This document shows, in pieces, positions 50,990-62,722 of a DNA stretch of 64,000 nt. The stretch is from positions 27,474,437 to 27,538,436 of the forward strand of contig CM035807.1 in assembly GCA_020466095.1 (NCBI GenBank). Direction: 5' to 3'. This DNA comes from Chlorops oryzae (lineage: Eukaryota > Arthropoda > Insecta > Diptera > Chloropidae). The position numbers and the translations under genes are program-made. Within the stretch, counting starts at the first letter, position 1, and each line of letters starts with the position of its first letter. A model generated the notes under the pieces. The model was not told the origin of the DNA. It saw only the letters and a program-made list of their open reading frames with translations, and made no database searches.

Positions 50990-53062
50990 ATAAATATTAC
51001 AGATGAAAGGCACACATACAGGGTGTCCCGAAAACTTTTGTAAAATAAAATACCATCGATAGGTCGATTCAAGAAAATTGTTTATTGCTTTTAAGCCGCC
51101 TTTCTAAGTGATACCGTTTGCGGGCTGTTTTTGGTTGATTCACTTGGTAAAATTGGAGGTAATAGATCTATCAACCTAATCAAATTAGATTGACATGTAT
51201 CTAAGCCTGCTGCCTACTGTACATGTAACCGGCAATTACCAAGATAAGTTTGCAGTCAAAATTTAGTTAATCTAGACAAAACAAAAAATGATTTTTTCGA
51301 ACGCAAACTTATAATTTGTTATAAAACATAATAAAAAAAAAAATAACCTCAACAATCAATAAAATAACCACACAATTAATGCGTTAACATCTCTCGCCAA
51401 AAATTGCACTTTGCTACGCCTTTTTTTCTTATTACTTTAATTACCACGAAATAAAATTCAAGAAGTAATTTTAGTGCTTAGAAATTTCACACAAAGATCT
51501 TTTCTTAATGTGCATAATTAAAATTTTGTGATTTATTTTTATTTTCTTCGAATAACTTTAAAAAGTTCAGAAAGAAAAGCAGCTCATTGGTAAGTTCACT
51601 AGATTCGGTTTGGAACTGAAGCAAAAATGAATTTTCGTTGTTAAGTTTCGTAATTTGTTTACTAAAAATGCGCTTCAAATATTAATTAATTAAAACTTCA
51701 TTGAAGGGCTGCGATCGTTTACATTGAAAACACTTCATAAATTGTATTTACACTTCAATTATATCTCTTCTTAGAACTCTTCCAGGCGACGGAAAAGTAA
51801 CCTCTTCGCTTAACGTCTAAAAACAAACTGAGCTTTTTAAGTTTTCTCCTCATGATTTAACCTCTTTTTGGAGCTTAAGTTCCACACACAGAGAAATAGA
51901 GAGAAAGAGCGGGAGAGAGTACATTTCTGTTCACAGCGATAAGTAAATAAATTTAACGATCTAAAGACTTGATTGCTTTATTAGCATCGAAGTTCAGAGG
52001 AAGTTGCACACGATCATTTATAACCGATCGATCGAATGTACTCAAAAATTTTAATTTTTTTTACTATACTTTAACCTCTTCTTTAAGGGATGTTGACACG
52101 GCCCTCGACGACGGATATTGATAATAAATGTTCCAGAAAAGTTTATATGTAATAAAAATAACAAAAAATTGTTTTTTTTTTTACTTTTCATTAATATTTG
52201 AATATTTCTAGCGATGATCCAATATATGTATATACATATGTATATAGGGGACAAATCAGAAGGAAAGTTTTGCTCATATCTCTCGCATATAAAAATATGT
52301 ATATAATTTTTTGTATGCATATGACACTGGACCCTCAAACACACTTTTTATGTAAAATACTTTTCTGATATCTGTTATAGAATTGAATATATTGCCATTT
52401 AAAGTGGGCTGGAACATTACAACATTTTGAAAGAGTTTCGAGGTTGCTGTACATTTATGCAAAAGTCTGTAAACTTATCCATACCATTAACATTTCGCAG
52501 TGCTTTTCTGGCAGATGAAGGATCAAAGAAGGGAAACAAACTATAATTTTATGGATTCCCTTTCCCCATATTTTGGGGAAAGGGAATTTCTTTCCTCCAA
52601 TATTTTGACGAATGTATGGCTATTTGAAAGAAATGACATTGTCAAAAACAAAAGAGCGGCTATACGATAAAATTTTTGAATTAAAAATTTCGAAATATTT
52701 AAATTCCCGAGTATTTATTCATTTTCCCGGGGAAATGAATTCCGGGAATCCAATCACACACTGTAAAAAAAATATTTCATAGGTATTTACAAGTATAAGT
52801 CAAGTTATATGAGAACGATGGAATTGAAATGTTTCGGTATGAGGTAGAAAATCACTTCAAATGACAGTAATTCTTCAAAGGATTGTCACGTAGTGACCTT
52901 TTTTCTACAGCTTGTTTTTGAATTCCACAATCTTCCTGAACATTTTGTTCAATTCCATTCTCTATGACGTCGGAAACAAAATCATTTGGCACACATGCTT
53001 CTAAATTATTTGCAGTCCCTAATAGTTTCAAGTATGCCTCTCTTTGAGATTTACACAGTCTT
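50990..53062. other. Gene-free AT-rich stretch
   Basis: No coding region recognised. Contents: GA-rich patch 51893-51920; hairpin 52555-52587; possible MITE end near 52715-52760. The rest is AT-rich without structure I can support. Confidence 0.4.
52555..52587. repeat. Short perfect hairpin
   Basis: ATTCCCTTTCCCC and its exact complement are separated by 7 bases (13-bp stem). Probably a fragment of the same MITE family as at 41651. Confidence 0.5.
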
Positions 53063-53437
53063 CCCTAGTGGCACATTGTAACATCTTTTAAAGGAAAAAA
53101 AATTATTCTTGTTGCATAAGGGGTGCATAGACGTTTCAAAAAAACATGCTCAGTTGCATAGATGATGCAAAGTTGTTATGAACAACTACTTAAGTTACAC
53201 AAGCGGTTTGAAAAACTAAATTTAATTGCATGAACTTTTTTGTGTCAAAATGGGTGGAGCTATGATGTTTTAAAATAGTTGCATCAACTTCTCTTCGGAA
53301 CTTCCACTTTGTAGTTGCAAATAGGTTGCAAAGCCGTTTATGTAACAATTATTGGAAGTAATAAGTATGCTTCCGGAAAAAAATGCTTTTTTGACTCTTA
53401 AAAATATTCCAAAAGCATATTATATGGGTCAAGAAAT

Positions 53438-56400
53438 TCTTCACGCAAATAATTGTGCGCGTGAAGGGGGAGCCGAGAGCCCAAGCACGAAACTCAGCCA
53501 TGCCCAGTGGATCGAACAAGACACGGGACTGGCAAGAGACCCATTGCGAAGAAGAAAAAAACGAAAGGCACACGAGACATCCAGCACGGCGACTCAGTGG
53601 CACCTGACACTGCGGTGAAGCCAAGTACCTCCAAGGCACAGACTCCACCGTCAGATGGCAAGCCCACGAGCAACGTGCCGGAACCCACAGCCGGAAACAG
53701 CAGCCGCTTCCAGATCCCCACGCCCTAGCCCAACCCACTCATGGGACAAAACTGCCAAGTGGATGAGGGACGGAAAGCGGGCCGAAAAGAAAATTAAATC
53801 CGAGATGAGGTGTCTGCAAGGCAACTTACAGCATGCCAAGGCTTGCCTCGGCAGTCTTAACGCAGCGCTCATCTCAGAAAATATTGACCTTGCCCTAATC
53901 CAGGAGCCGTATTTTTACGAGAATCAGATAAGGGGCCTAAAAGGTAAGTACTATACGACCACCTCAGTAGTGGTCGACCTAGAGCTTGTATTGTGGTAAG
54001 AGAAGATATTAATGCTTTCATTATTCCACAGCATACCAACAAGGACCAGGTCGCGGCACTTATAGCGCTGTCACCCCGCAGGAAAGATAGAGTTCATCAT
54101 TGCTCAGCTTACCTGCCCTCCGGGATAAGGACCTAGACTTCCTAGCACTGAAGGGCCTAGTGGAATACAGTGTGAAAAATAGGAAACAACTAATCATTGG
54201 CAGTTGATGTAAATGCACACCATCGATATGGGGCAGCACCGACGTAAATAACAGAGGTGAGTGCCTACTTGAATTTTTACCAGTAACAATTTAAGTATAC
54301 TAAACATAGGCAATAGGCCTAAATTATAAACAGAATTAGGGAAGAGGTCTTAGACATTACCTTAAGCACATCATTTATTATGCACTTTATAAAAAAAACT
54401 GGAAAGTTTCCACGGAAACTTCCATGTCTGATCATCGCAATATTACCTTTGATATTGATCTATGTCCAAAACTACTGAGACGTCAGGGCTCCAGGTCCAC
54501 AAACTGGAATCTCTATGCAGATTCACTTGAAGGTAACCTGACTATGCACAAACGTACAATCGGTAAGGGATCTGACCTAGAACTAGCCAGTACCACACTA
54601 AGTACAGCTATCATACATGCCTACCATGAGGCCTGTCCGGTCAAAACTAAGACTGGAAACAGAATCGCACCATGGTGGAACAAAAAGCTAGCCAAACTAA
54701 GAGCCGAATCCCGGCGGCTCTTTAACAGGGCTAAAATCCTATGATGAATGGGATAATTATAAGAATGCATTAACGGCATACATATAAAGAAATTAGAAGG
54801 GCGAAAAGAGAATCTTGGAGAAACTTCTGCTCTGGACTCCAGAACCTCAGCAGTAGTGCTAAGCTCCAGAAACTCATTTCCAAGAACCACACTAATCCGA
54901 TCGGGCTTCTAAAGCGGGCCGACGGAACATATACTGAGGACTGCAGAGAGTCACTTATACTTCTCACAGAAACCCACTTTCGGGATCCATCCTTTACGAA
55001 CGATCTAACACCGATCCCGACACGCAGGGCAATAATAGACCCAGTGCCGCCGATTGGGAGATTGCTCGTAAAATCTTCAATGCTGACAAGATTGAATGGG
55101 CTGTCACTCATTCTCCCTTTCAAAGCCCCGGGAGTGGATGGAATATTCCCAGCACTGCTCCAGAAAGGGCTTTGCAACTTGATGCCGTGCCTTATCACTC
55201 TGTTCAGAGCAGGGCTGGCGTTGGGCAACATACCACAAGTTGGATGGAAGTTATTGTTCGGTACATACCTAAAGGGGGGGGAAAGGCTAGCGACCTACCG
55301 AAATCCTATAGGCCAAATTAACCTGACATCTTTTCTCTCAAGACAATGGAGAAAATTGTTGAGAGACATGTAAGAGAAGAGTATTTATCAGTAAATCTCT
55401 TCACAGCCATCAATATGCGTATCAACAGAATAAATCCACGATTCATGCTCTTCATAGTCTCACTGGTAAAATACAGGAGTCTGTGGATTGCAAAGAGTTC
55501 GCAGTGGGCTGTTTTCTTGATATTGAGGGAGCCTTTGATAACACGGATCACTCATATATGGAAAACTGCCTTCTGAATAAAGGCGTTGATAATACACAAC
55601 ACTGACGTGGATAAGCAGTCTATTGAGGTCAAGAGTTGTCCGCTCTACTCTAGGCAACACAGAAATCAAAGCTTGCGCTGCAAAAGGATGCCCACATGGG
55701 GCGTTTTATCACCACTATTGTGGTCAGTCGTAGCCGATGAGCTACTACATCGCCTAAGTGCTGAAAGATTCGAGGTGCAAGGATACGCTGATGACATCGT
55801 TATCCTTATAAGGGGAAAATACGAAGACACGATCTCGTATCGCCTTCAACATGCCCTGACATCGTCACTAGATGGTGTAGAGAAGCTAAACTGAATGTCA
55901 ATCCAAAAAAGACAAACATCGTCATTTTCACAAAGAAAAGAAATAGGGAGCAATTTGCAAACCCCATCTCTTAATGGGGAAATGATACCATTTGTCAGCC
56001 AGGTCAAATATCTGGACTGACTCTTGATGAGAAAATGACCTGGAACGCTCATCTTGAAAAACACAATTCGTAAGGCCAGAGTGGCACTATGGACCAGCCG
56101 ACGCCTTATTGGCAGAGACTGGGGCCTCAGTCCAAGCTTAGTCTATGGATGTACACAGCTATTGCCAGACCTATCATATCTATGGAAGCACCCATTGGTA
56201 TAATAAGGTCCAGCAGAAAACTGCAAAGGATAGTCTACGGAAACTCCAGAGACTTGCTTGCATCAGTATCAGTGGAGCCATGAGAACCACGCCGACTGCA
56301 GCCCTAGAGGTTGCACTGGGACTACTTCCACTTCACCTATTCATCAAGAAGGAGGCAATGATTTTTGCAAAAAAACTCCTATTGCTGAATAAACAACCTA

Positions 56401-57499
56401 TCAAACTGGGGTCATCACCCAGATAGGGAAAATAATGGAAAGAGAGGAAGGACTAAACATCACCATATCTGACATTTGTTCACCTAAATACAACTTCCAC
56501 AGGAATTTCGTGTATCCATACCAGACAGAGATGACTGGGACCGAAAAAGACCCAGATTCGCCGGGGGGACTCTCATCTATGGTATACAGATGGGTCGAAA
56601 ACGGATGAAGGGGTGGGAGCAGGGGTTTTACGGAGTTAATCCCAAAAGAGAAATATATGCAAGTATGGGCCAAGAAACTCAGTCTTCCAGGCCGAAATAT
56701 TCGCAATTGAGCTATGCCTAAGAGAATATAAAGAATTGGACTGTATCTGCAAGAAACATATATATATTTTCTGACAGCAAAGCTGCACTCCTTGCACTCA
56801 ACTCGTTTAGAAATCACATCTAAACTAGTCTGGGACTGTCTGCAACTACTTATACAACTCTCATCGCGCAACAGGGTCCATCTTATATGGATCCCAGGTC
56901 ACAGCGGGTTCGAGGGAAATGAGAAAGCAGATGAACTTGCAAGGAAAGGAGCGGCTGCAATGTTTATGGGCCGTTACCATTTTGTGGACCATCATGGAGC
57001 TTCTTCAAACTCCATACCAAGATATGGCTTGAAACGGCAGCTCAGGAGGAATGGCAGGACATAGCCGGTCACAAACAAGCTAAAGACTTCATGCCACTCA
57101 TCTCAACGACCAGAACAAGAGAGCTTTTAATGCTGAATAGAACTGGAATTCGACTTGTCACAGGCTTTCTTACTGGGACATTGTCGAGTAAACAAGCACC
57201 TATCGAACCTTGGATTATCTCGAGACGACAGCTGCAGACTTTGTAACGAAGAAGAGGAAACGGCGGAGCACATCTTGTGCCACTGTGATAGTCTAGCGAG
57301 ACTCAGATTCGTTACTATACGTTGCCTATCCTTCCACAACTGAGGTAGGTTAAAATCGCTCCACGGGACATTGCGGCATTTCTGAAAGCCCCCGCGCCTA
57401 TGGAATTAGAAAAGGGTTGTCACAATAATCCTTGCAGGATGCAGTGACGCGGTGACCTGGTTCCCAAACCCATCCCTAACCTAACCTAACCTAACCTAA
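53438..57499 (+). mobile_element. Degenerate LOA/I-like LINE with (CCTAA)5 tail
   Basis: Flanked by the 12-bp duplication GGGTCAAGAAAT (53426-53437 and 57500-57511). It carries a short ORF1 remnant (53452-53740), then endonuclease, RT and RNase H remains. The 3' end is not poly(A) but exactly five CCTAA units (57475-57499). Confidence 0.88.
53807..57340 (+). pseudogene. LINE ORF2 remnant: endonuclease, RT, RNase H
   Basis: Endonuclease: LQGNLQHAKACLGSLNAALI, ALIQEPYFYE (53815-53930) and MSDHRNITFDI (54424). RT: APGVDGIFPALLQKG (about 55130), GVLSPLLW, GYADDIVIL (about 55780), then TTPTAALEVALGLLPLHLFI (56285-56345). RNase H: DGSKT (about 56590), FSDSKAALLAL (about 56770), IPGHSGFEGNEKADELARKG (56893-56952). 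A Cys/His tail CRLCNEEEETAEHILCHC follows (about 57235). Dozens of stops and shifts show it is much older than the LINE at 27877, to whose lineage it is similar in motif order. Confidence 0.85.
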
Positions 57500-58048
57500 G
57501 GGTCAAGAAATAAGTCAATTTTTATAAACACAGCTGTTTATGGTTATGTCTAGTGAAAATTGAACAGAAGTTTGGTATTAAATATGGAGTTTAATGAAAA
57601 CGACAAGGTTATTTGGAGAAAAATAAGAACCAATGGACATTTCAAGGCGAATAAAGGAGCAAGTAATAAATTGCACATTGATCAGCTGTCCTAGATACGA
57701 CAGAGACGAACGCTCATATATGCAAGCATGTGTGGCTTAATGAAAATAGTACCTGGCCATAAACTTGAAATTTGGCGAGACATAAATGTCTGAAATCCTT
57801 GAAAAATAAAACTACATTTGTCTGAGAATTGGAAGAAAAGTACTGTAGACTTAATGCGTTGTCGCGCAACAACTCATTTATGGTTCAGGCCAGGAGAAAA
57901 GTGTTATAGTGGGTCTATGATTTTAATCTTTGGACCTTATATCCAAAGTTTATCTTCATTAATAACTCCCCATAAAATATAAGAGAAAAATTCCTATCGT
58001 TTTTGTTTTTGTTGTAATTTGAAAATAGAAAATTTGAGAATTTATCAA

Positions 58049-58169
58049 TAGTGGTATTCAAGCAACAGTGCAAATCGCAGTGTGCAATATTTGCACTGCT
58101 TTTTTTGTACGCAATTTGACACGTGCAAATATTGCACACTGCGTTTGCACTGTTGCTTGAATACCACTA
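58049..58169. mobile_element. 121-bp near-perfect hairpin (TA-flanked MITE)
   Basis: TAGTGGTATTCAAGCAACAG pairs with its inverse at 58150-58169; the stem is about 48 bp with one small mismatch zone and a loop of about 25 bases. The TA at each end may be a target duplication. Non-coding. Confidence 0.75.
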
Positions 58170-58607
58170 ATATTTCTCTTTTAAGATAAAATTCCCAGGC
58201 CCACTATGTCACGATTCTCCTGTCTCAAGCTTGCCTACATGTTGGTCCATCTGCGTTCTGCGATAAATTTCTTAATATATGCAAAGAGTGACCATTCGTT
58301 GCAGTCCCCCAATTGAGAACTTTATTATGATTTTGAATTCGACAATGATTGTCTTCGAATTCGTTTTGAAAAATATGTCATCATATGTTTCGTCGTATGA
58401 ATAATTAATTTCGTTGCAACCTGAATTGCATGCATCAGACTATGATTTTCTAAAAAACTAAATTCCGGACTTAGCCTCATGAAAGTTATTTTTCGAGCTT
58501 GGCCACGTTATTCGTGCATCAGAGGAATTCTCTAAGGTTTTAACTTTGCATACTTTTAGGTGCTCTGCTAATGACATTCCATAACCACACTTTTTCTAAA
58601 CAAGAAA

Positions 58608-59328
58608 AAGGGTCTTCCCGGTTGAGCAAAGGCATGTGCCACCCTGAAAGGAATTTTTAAATTTTGTTGATTTTTCGATAGGTTTCATCTAAAAATACTG
58701 TGGAGACCACTTTTTAGATTTTAATTTTGAATAGTCCTTGAGATATCCTTGAAAGTCCTTTTTTATTAAGGCTTTTTTCAAGGCTTTTTCAGGACGTTAA
58801 TTATATATTCGATAATCCGCATACATGTCGTATGAGTGATGCCTTTTGTATGGGATCAACACTGAGAGTATTAATGTACCCTTGCATTTTTGTAAATATG
58901 ACACTGTTCCGCCATCCAATTGGAATACTTGTTTCTTTTATTATAAAGTAAATACTAGGAGCTATTTTTTCAAAAAAAATATAAAAGTTGCGTCAAAATT
59001 GGAATACACTGAAATAAATACTTAAACTTTTCTTTTTAGTTTTGTGAAAAAAAAATTTCTCAGTGTAAAATTTAAACAAAATTTTTTTAGCTTCCTTGTT
59101 TTATTGTATAACAGAATCTGTTTAGATCGTCTCTCTATCTTAATTGGTTGTTGAGATATAAAATTTTGAAAAAAGCCTTAATAAAAAAGGACTTTCAAGG
59201 ATATCTCAAGGACTATTCAAAATTAAAATCTAAAAAGTGGTCTCCACAGTATTTTTAGATGAAACCTATCGAAAAATCAACAAAATTTAAAAATTCCTTT
59301 CAGGGTGGCACAACCCGTCAGACCCTTT
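58608..59328. mobile_element. Foldback element, ~145-bp arms
   Basis: 58641-58790 pairs with 59158-59306 (CCCTGAAAGGAATTTTTAAA outermost). Beyond these, AAGGGTCT..CGG(G)TTG is also inverted at both ends, with about 11 extra bases on the left. Central 370 bp are AT-rich, no ORF. Confidence 0.7.
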
Positions 59329-59858
59329 ATGCGTATAGGTATTAAGTTATGAATAAAACATCATAATTTTTATTTGATCGAGGGCGCGTGAAAAATATAA
59401 GGGGTAGAATGTTAGATTTCACCATATATCTTTAAGGGCACCTTAGTTTTGGTTTGAGGAAAGTCGAAATTTCAATTATACATTTTCATAACATGAAAGC
59501 ATTCACACTATGTATTTGGTTTCTGTCATTCATAAAGCAAAATAAATTAGAAAAAATTTTAAAACACTTTTGCAACCACTTCCTTATTAAAATACTCCTT
59601 TTTAGTTTCATAACGAAAGTTTTTATAACCAAACCCAGAATTATATTTTTAAAAGCCAGAATTATATTTTCAGTTTGTTACAACTAAGTTTTTGTAACTT
59701 CCTTATGCAACTATAAATTTAGTTGCAACAGGCTCCGCCTCTTGGGCTTTTTTGATTCCATAAGCGTTACAGTAACATCTCAGTGATCACTTTGAAACTA
59801 TGCATTTGTTTCATAAGCGTTGCATAATGCCTTATGTAACAAACCGGTGCCACTAGGG

Positions 59859-60419
59859 TTTTTAAATGCCTTTTACTTGTTTCCATTTTCAACAAACGAG
59901 AGTTTTAGAAATTTCTTGAAAATTCAACTTTTAATTCACCTTTTTTACGACAATTTAACTTTAGAAATATATAAAAGCAAAATTTTTGTATTCAATTTGG
60001 TGGGTATCTGCATTATTTTCTAACCAATTTGTAGGAAGCATAAATTTTTTTAATTGTTGTAAATGATACAATGTTTTTTGTGATCAGAATTTTTTTCCTT
60101 TGAAGCCGTGTAGTCGCTAGGAACCGAAACGGAAACTGAATCTCATACAAAAGCGACTGGAAAAAAACGGTGACTGAATTTTTTAAATTTGGCGCCGACA
60201 GAAATGTCGGCTGAAAACGCCGCTCGGCGACTGAAACTGAAACAATTTTTCATAATTGTTTTCAGTAACTGAAATTCAGTTTCTGTGCGACAGAAATATG
60301 ACATTCAGCCCGATTCTAAATATTTCCCCTTGTTGCCATGCATTTCACGCAAACATTTGATTGTGTTCGGATTTACAAACACCTTTCACGCAAAAAACAA
60401 CATGTTAAGCTATGCATTA
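59859..60419. other. Non-coding; CTGAAAC-rich patch
   Basis: 60110-60300 repeats variants of GACTGAAACTGAA and AACTGAATT on both strands; no gene recognised. A similar CAGACAAT/CTGATT-rich patch lies at 63610-63820. Confidence 0.3.
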
Positions 60420-62460
60420 GGCTGGGTCGTTTTTACGAAAGTTCTATGATCGCGTTGGAATAGTAAAATTATGTTTCCTTATGTATAAAAAATAATTTTG
60501 TGTAAAAAAAAATTCAAAATAAGCTGCATCTTCATACCGCGCAAGCGGATTGAAAGTTGGAAAAAAAATTTATATGAGATTTTTCCGACTTCAATGATAA
60601 AATTTAGAATTTCTCAGCTTTAAACTCATTTTTTAAATACATTATGTTCCCAGATATTTTTGGTCATAAAACTATCTTTCAAAGGAAAGCAACGAAACTA
60701 CGATCGACCAAAATTTTACGGAGATATGGTCGAAGAAACTCAGACCTGAGGAAATTGCTCCAAGACATGCCAAAAATGTGTTCCAACTATCAATTTTGTA
60801 ACCATTTGGAAGAAGGCATATTGCCATTTCAAAAAAATCTTCCTTGGAAAATCGGTTATTTCATAAGGTTGTTATAACAATTTATATATTTATCTAGTTA
60901 TCGGTTTCATTTCAGAACGTGCCCTGAAAAAAAAAGTCCATGAAAGTTTAAAATCCTTCTACTTGAGCTCGAACAGGAAAAAACAACGCTCAATTACGAT
61001 TATAGATTTTTCAAATCGGTTCACAGAAACCAAAGTTACACGGCTTTGAAATTGGACAATTTATTATTTTTTAAATGCTGTGTTAGTTAAAAAAAATGCC
61101 GAAAAGTATACTACTTTTTTTTTTATTCGATAATGAGCTCATGTTTGGGAAAAATATAAGCAAAGTCATACCCGACAAACTCTGTGTCGAGGGTTTATGG
61201 CATTTTTTCGTCCGTACTCGAGATAGACTTAAAAAAAATTTATATAGAAATGGTTAGTATCACCAGAAAATTCCATATATTCAATTTGCGGTTTTTTATA
61301 CCCGACACACTCTGTGTCGAGGGTATATTGCGTTTGTGTGGTTGTGTGTAACACCCAGAACCAGTCGAGATAGACCTACAAAATTATATAGAAATGATAA
61401 GCGTCACCAGGAGATTCCGTTTAGCCATGTCTGCCTGTCTGTCTGTACGTCTGTCTGTCCGTCTGTTTGTATGCAGATTTTTTATCGAAGGAGTTGAGTT
61501 CTTGATGAAATATGATATGCGTACTCACAAACACATGAGTAAGAACAAGTTCGAGTATGGACCCGATCGGAACATTTTTAGGGGTACCTCCAGTACTAGG
61601 GTCTGTTGCGAAAATCACAACCATTTCTATATAAATTTTTTTTAAGTCTATCTCGAGTACGGACGAAAAAATGCCATAAACCCTCGACACAGAGTTTGTC
61701 GGGTATGACTTTGCTATTTTTTTTCCCAAACATGAGCTCATTATCGAATAAAAAAAAAATGTAGTATACTTTTCGGCATTTTTTTTTAACTAACACAGGA
61801 TTTAAAAAATAATAAATTGTCCAATTTCAAAGCCGTGTAACTTTGGTTTCTGTGAACCGATTTAAAAAATCTATAATCGTAATTGAGCGTTGTTTTTTCC
61901 TGTTCGAGCTCAAGTAGAAGGATTTTAAACTTTCATGGACTTTTTTTTCAGGGCACGTTCTGAAATGAAACCGATAACTAGATAAATATATAAATTGTTA
62001 TAAAAACCTTATGAAATAACCGATTTTCTTCAAGGAAGATTTTTTTGAAATGGCAATATGCCTTCTTCCAAATGGTTACAAAATTGATAGGTTGGAACAC
62101 ATTTTTGGCATGTCTTGGAGCAATTTCCTCAGGTCTGAGTTTCTTCGACCATATCTCCGTAAAATTTTGGTCGATCGTAGTTTCGTTGCTTTCCTTTGAA
62201 AGATAGTTTTATGACCAAAAATATCTGGGAACATAATGTATTTAAAAAATGAGTTTTTAAAGCTGAGAAATTCTAAATTTTATCATTGAAGTCGGAAAAA
62301 TCTCATATAAATTTTTTTTTCCAATTTCAATCCGCTTGCGCGGTATGAAGATGCAGCTTATTTTGAATTTTTTTTTACACAAAATTATTTTTTATACATA
62401 AGGAAACATAATTTTACTATTCCAACGCGATCATACAACTTTCGTAAAAACGACCCAGCC
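60420..62460. mobile_element. Large foldback element, ~840-bp arms, TA duplication
   Basis: Left arm 60420-61260 and right arm about 61615-62460 are inverted copies with high identity. The ends are GGCTGGGTCGTTTTTACGAA, flanked by TA (60418-60419 and 62461-62462). The loop (61261-61614) contains a diverged direct copy of the inner arm segment (ATACCCGACA(A/C)ACTCTGTGTC at about 61168 and 61299) and a GTCTGTCTGT-type microsatellite (61427-61470). No transposase is visible. Confidence 0.9.
61427..61470. repeat. (GTCT)n-like microsatellite
   Basis: TGTCTGCCTGTCTGTCTGTA and similar imperfect tetranucleotide units in the loop of the foldback. Confidence 0.75.
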
Positions 62461-62518
62461 TACTGTTCACTTTTAAAGTTAGTAGGCCTGTTAAGCCTGA
62501 TTGCACTAAATTTACGTT

Positions 62519-62722
62519 CTATTGTTGAAAATAATGCTGTTTCTGAATGTTTTTGATGGATTTAATATTTTCCCAACGTTTTTTTAAAAGTTCCGCTTCG
62601 GATTTTATTTTGTCTTTATCAGAGTTCAATACTGCAATACCATCCCATGTTTTTTTTTTAGTTTTAAAAAAGTTAAAGGCTTCTTTTACCATATACTGCA
62701 CCCTTTCCATGACCAGATGCAA
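62519..62722 (-). pseudogene. Possible zeste/Myb-SANT-like DNA-binding fragment
   Basis: The frame reads TKKKTWDGIAVLNSDKDKIK then SEAELLKKRWENIKSIKNIQ. The W-x-I-A...L-K-K-x-W-E-N-I-K-S spacing resembles the MSANTD/zeste-like trihelix domains found as host genes and in Harbinger elements. The fragment lacks the first helix in frame and sits in repeat debris. The call is by motif only. Confidence 0.4.

Larger units (their letters stand above)
53063..59858. mobile_element. Long TIR element, ends CCCTAGTGGCAC
   Basis: CCCTAGTGGCAC at 53063 and its exact inverse at 59847-59858. Both ends share subterminal TTGTAAC/TTACA and TTGCATAAG motifs and a GG(T/C)GGAGC block. Inside lie a degenerate LINE (53438-57499), a hairpin MITE (58049-58169) and a foldback (58608-59328). 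No transposase was found and no target duplication is evident, so the superfamily is unknown. Confidence 0.65.
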
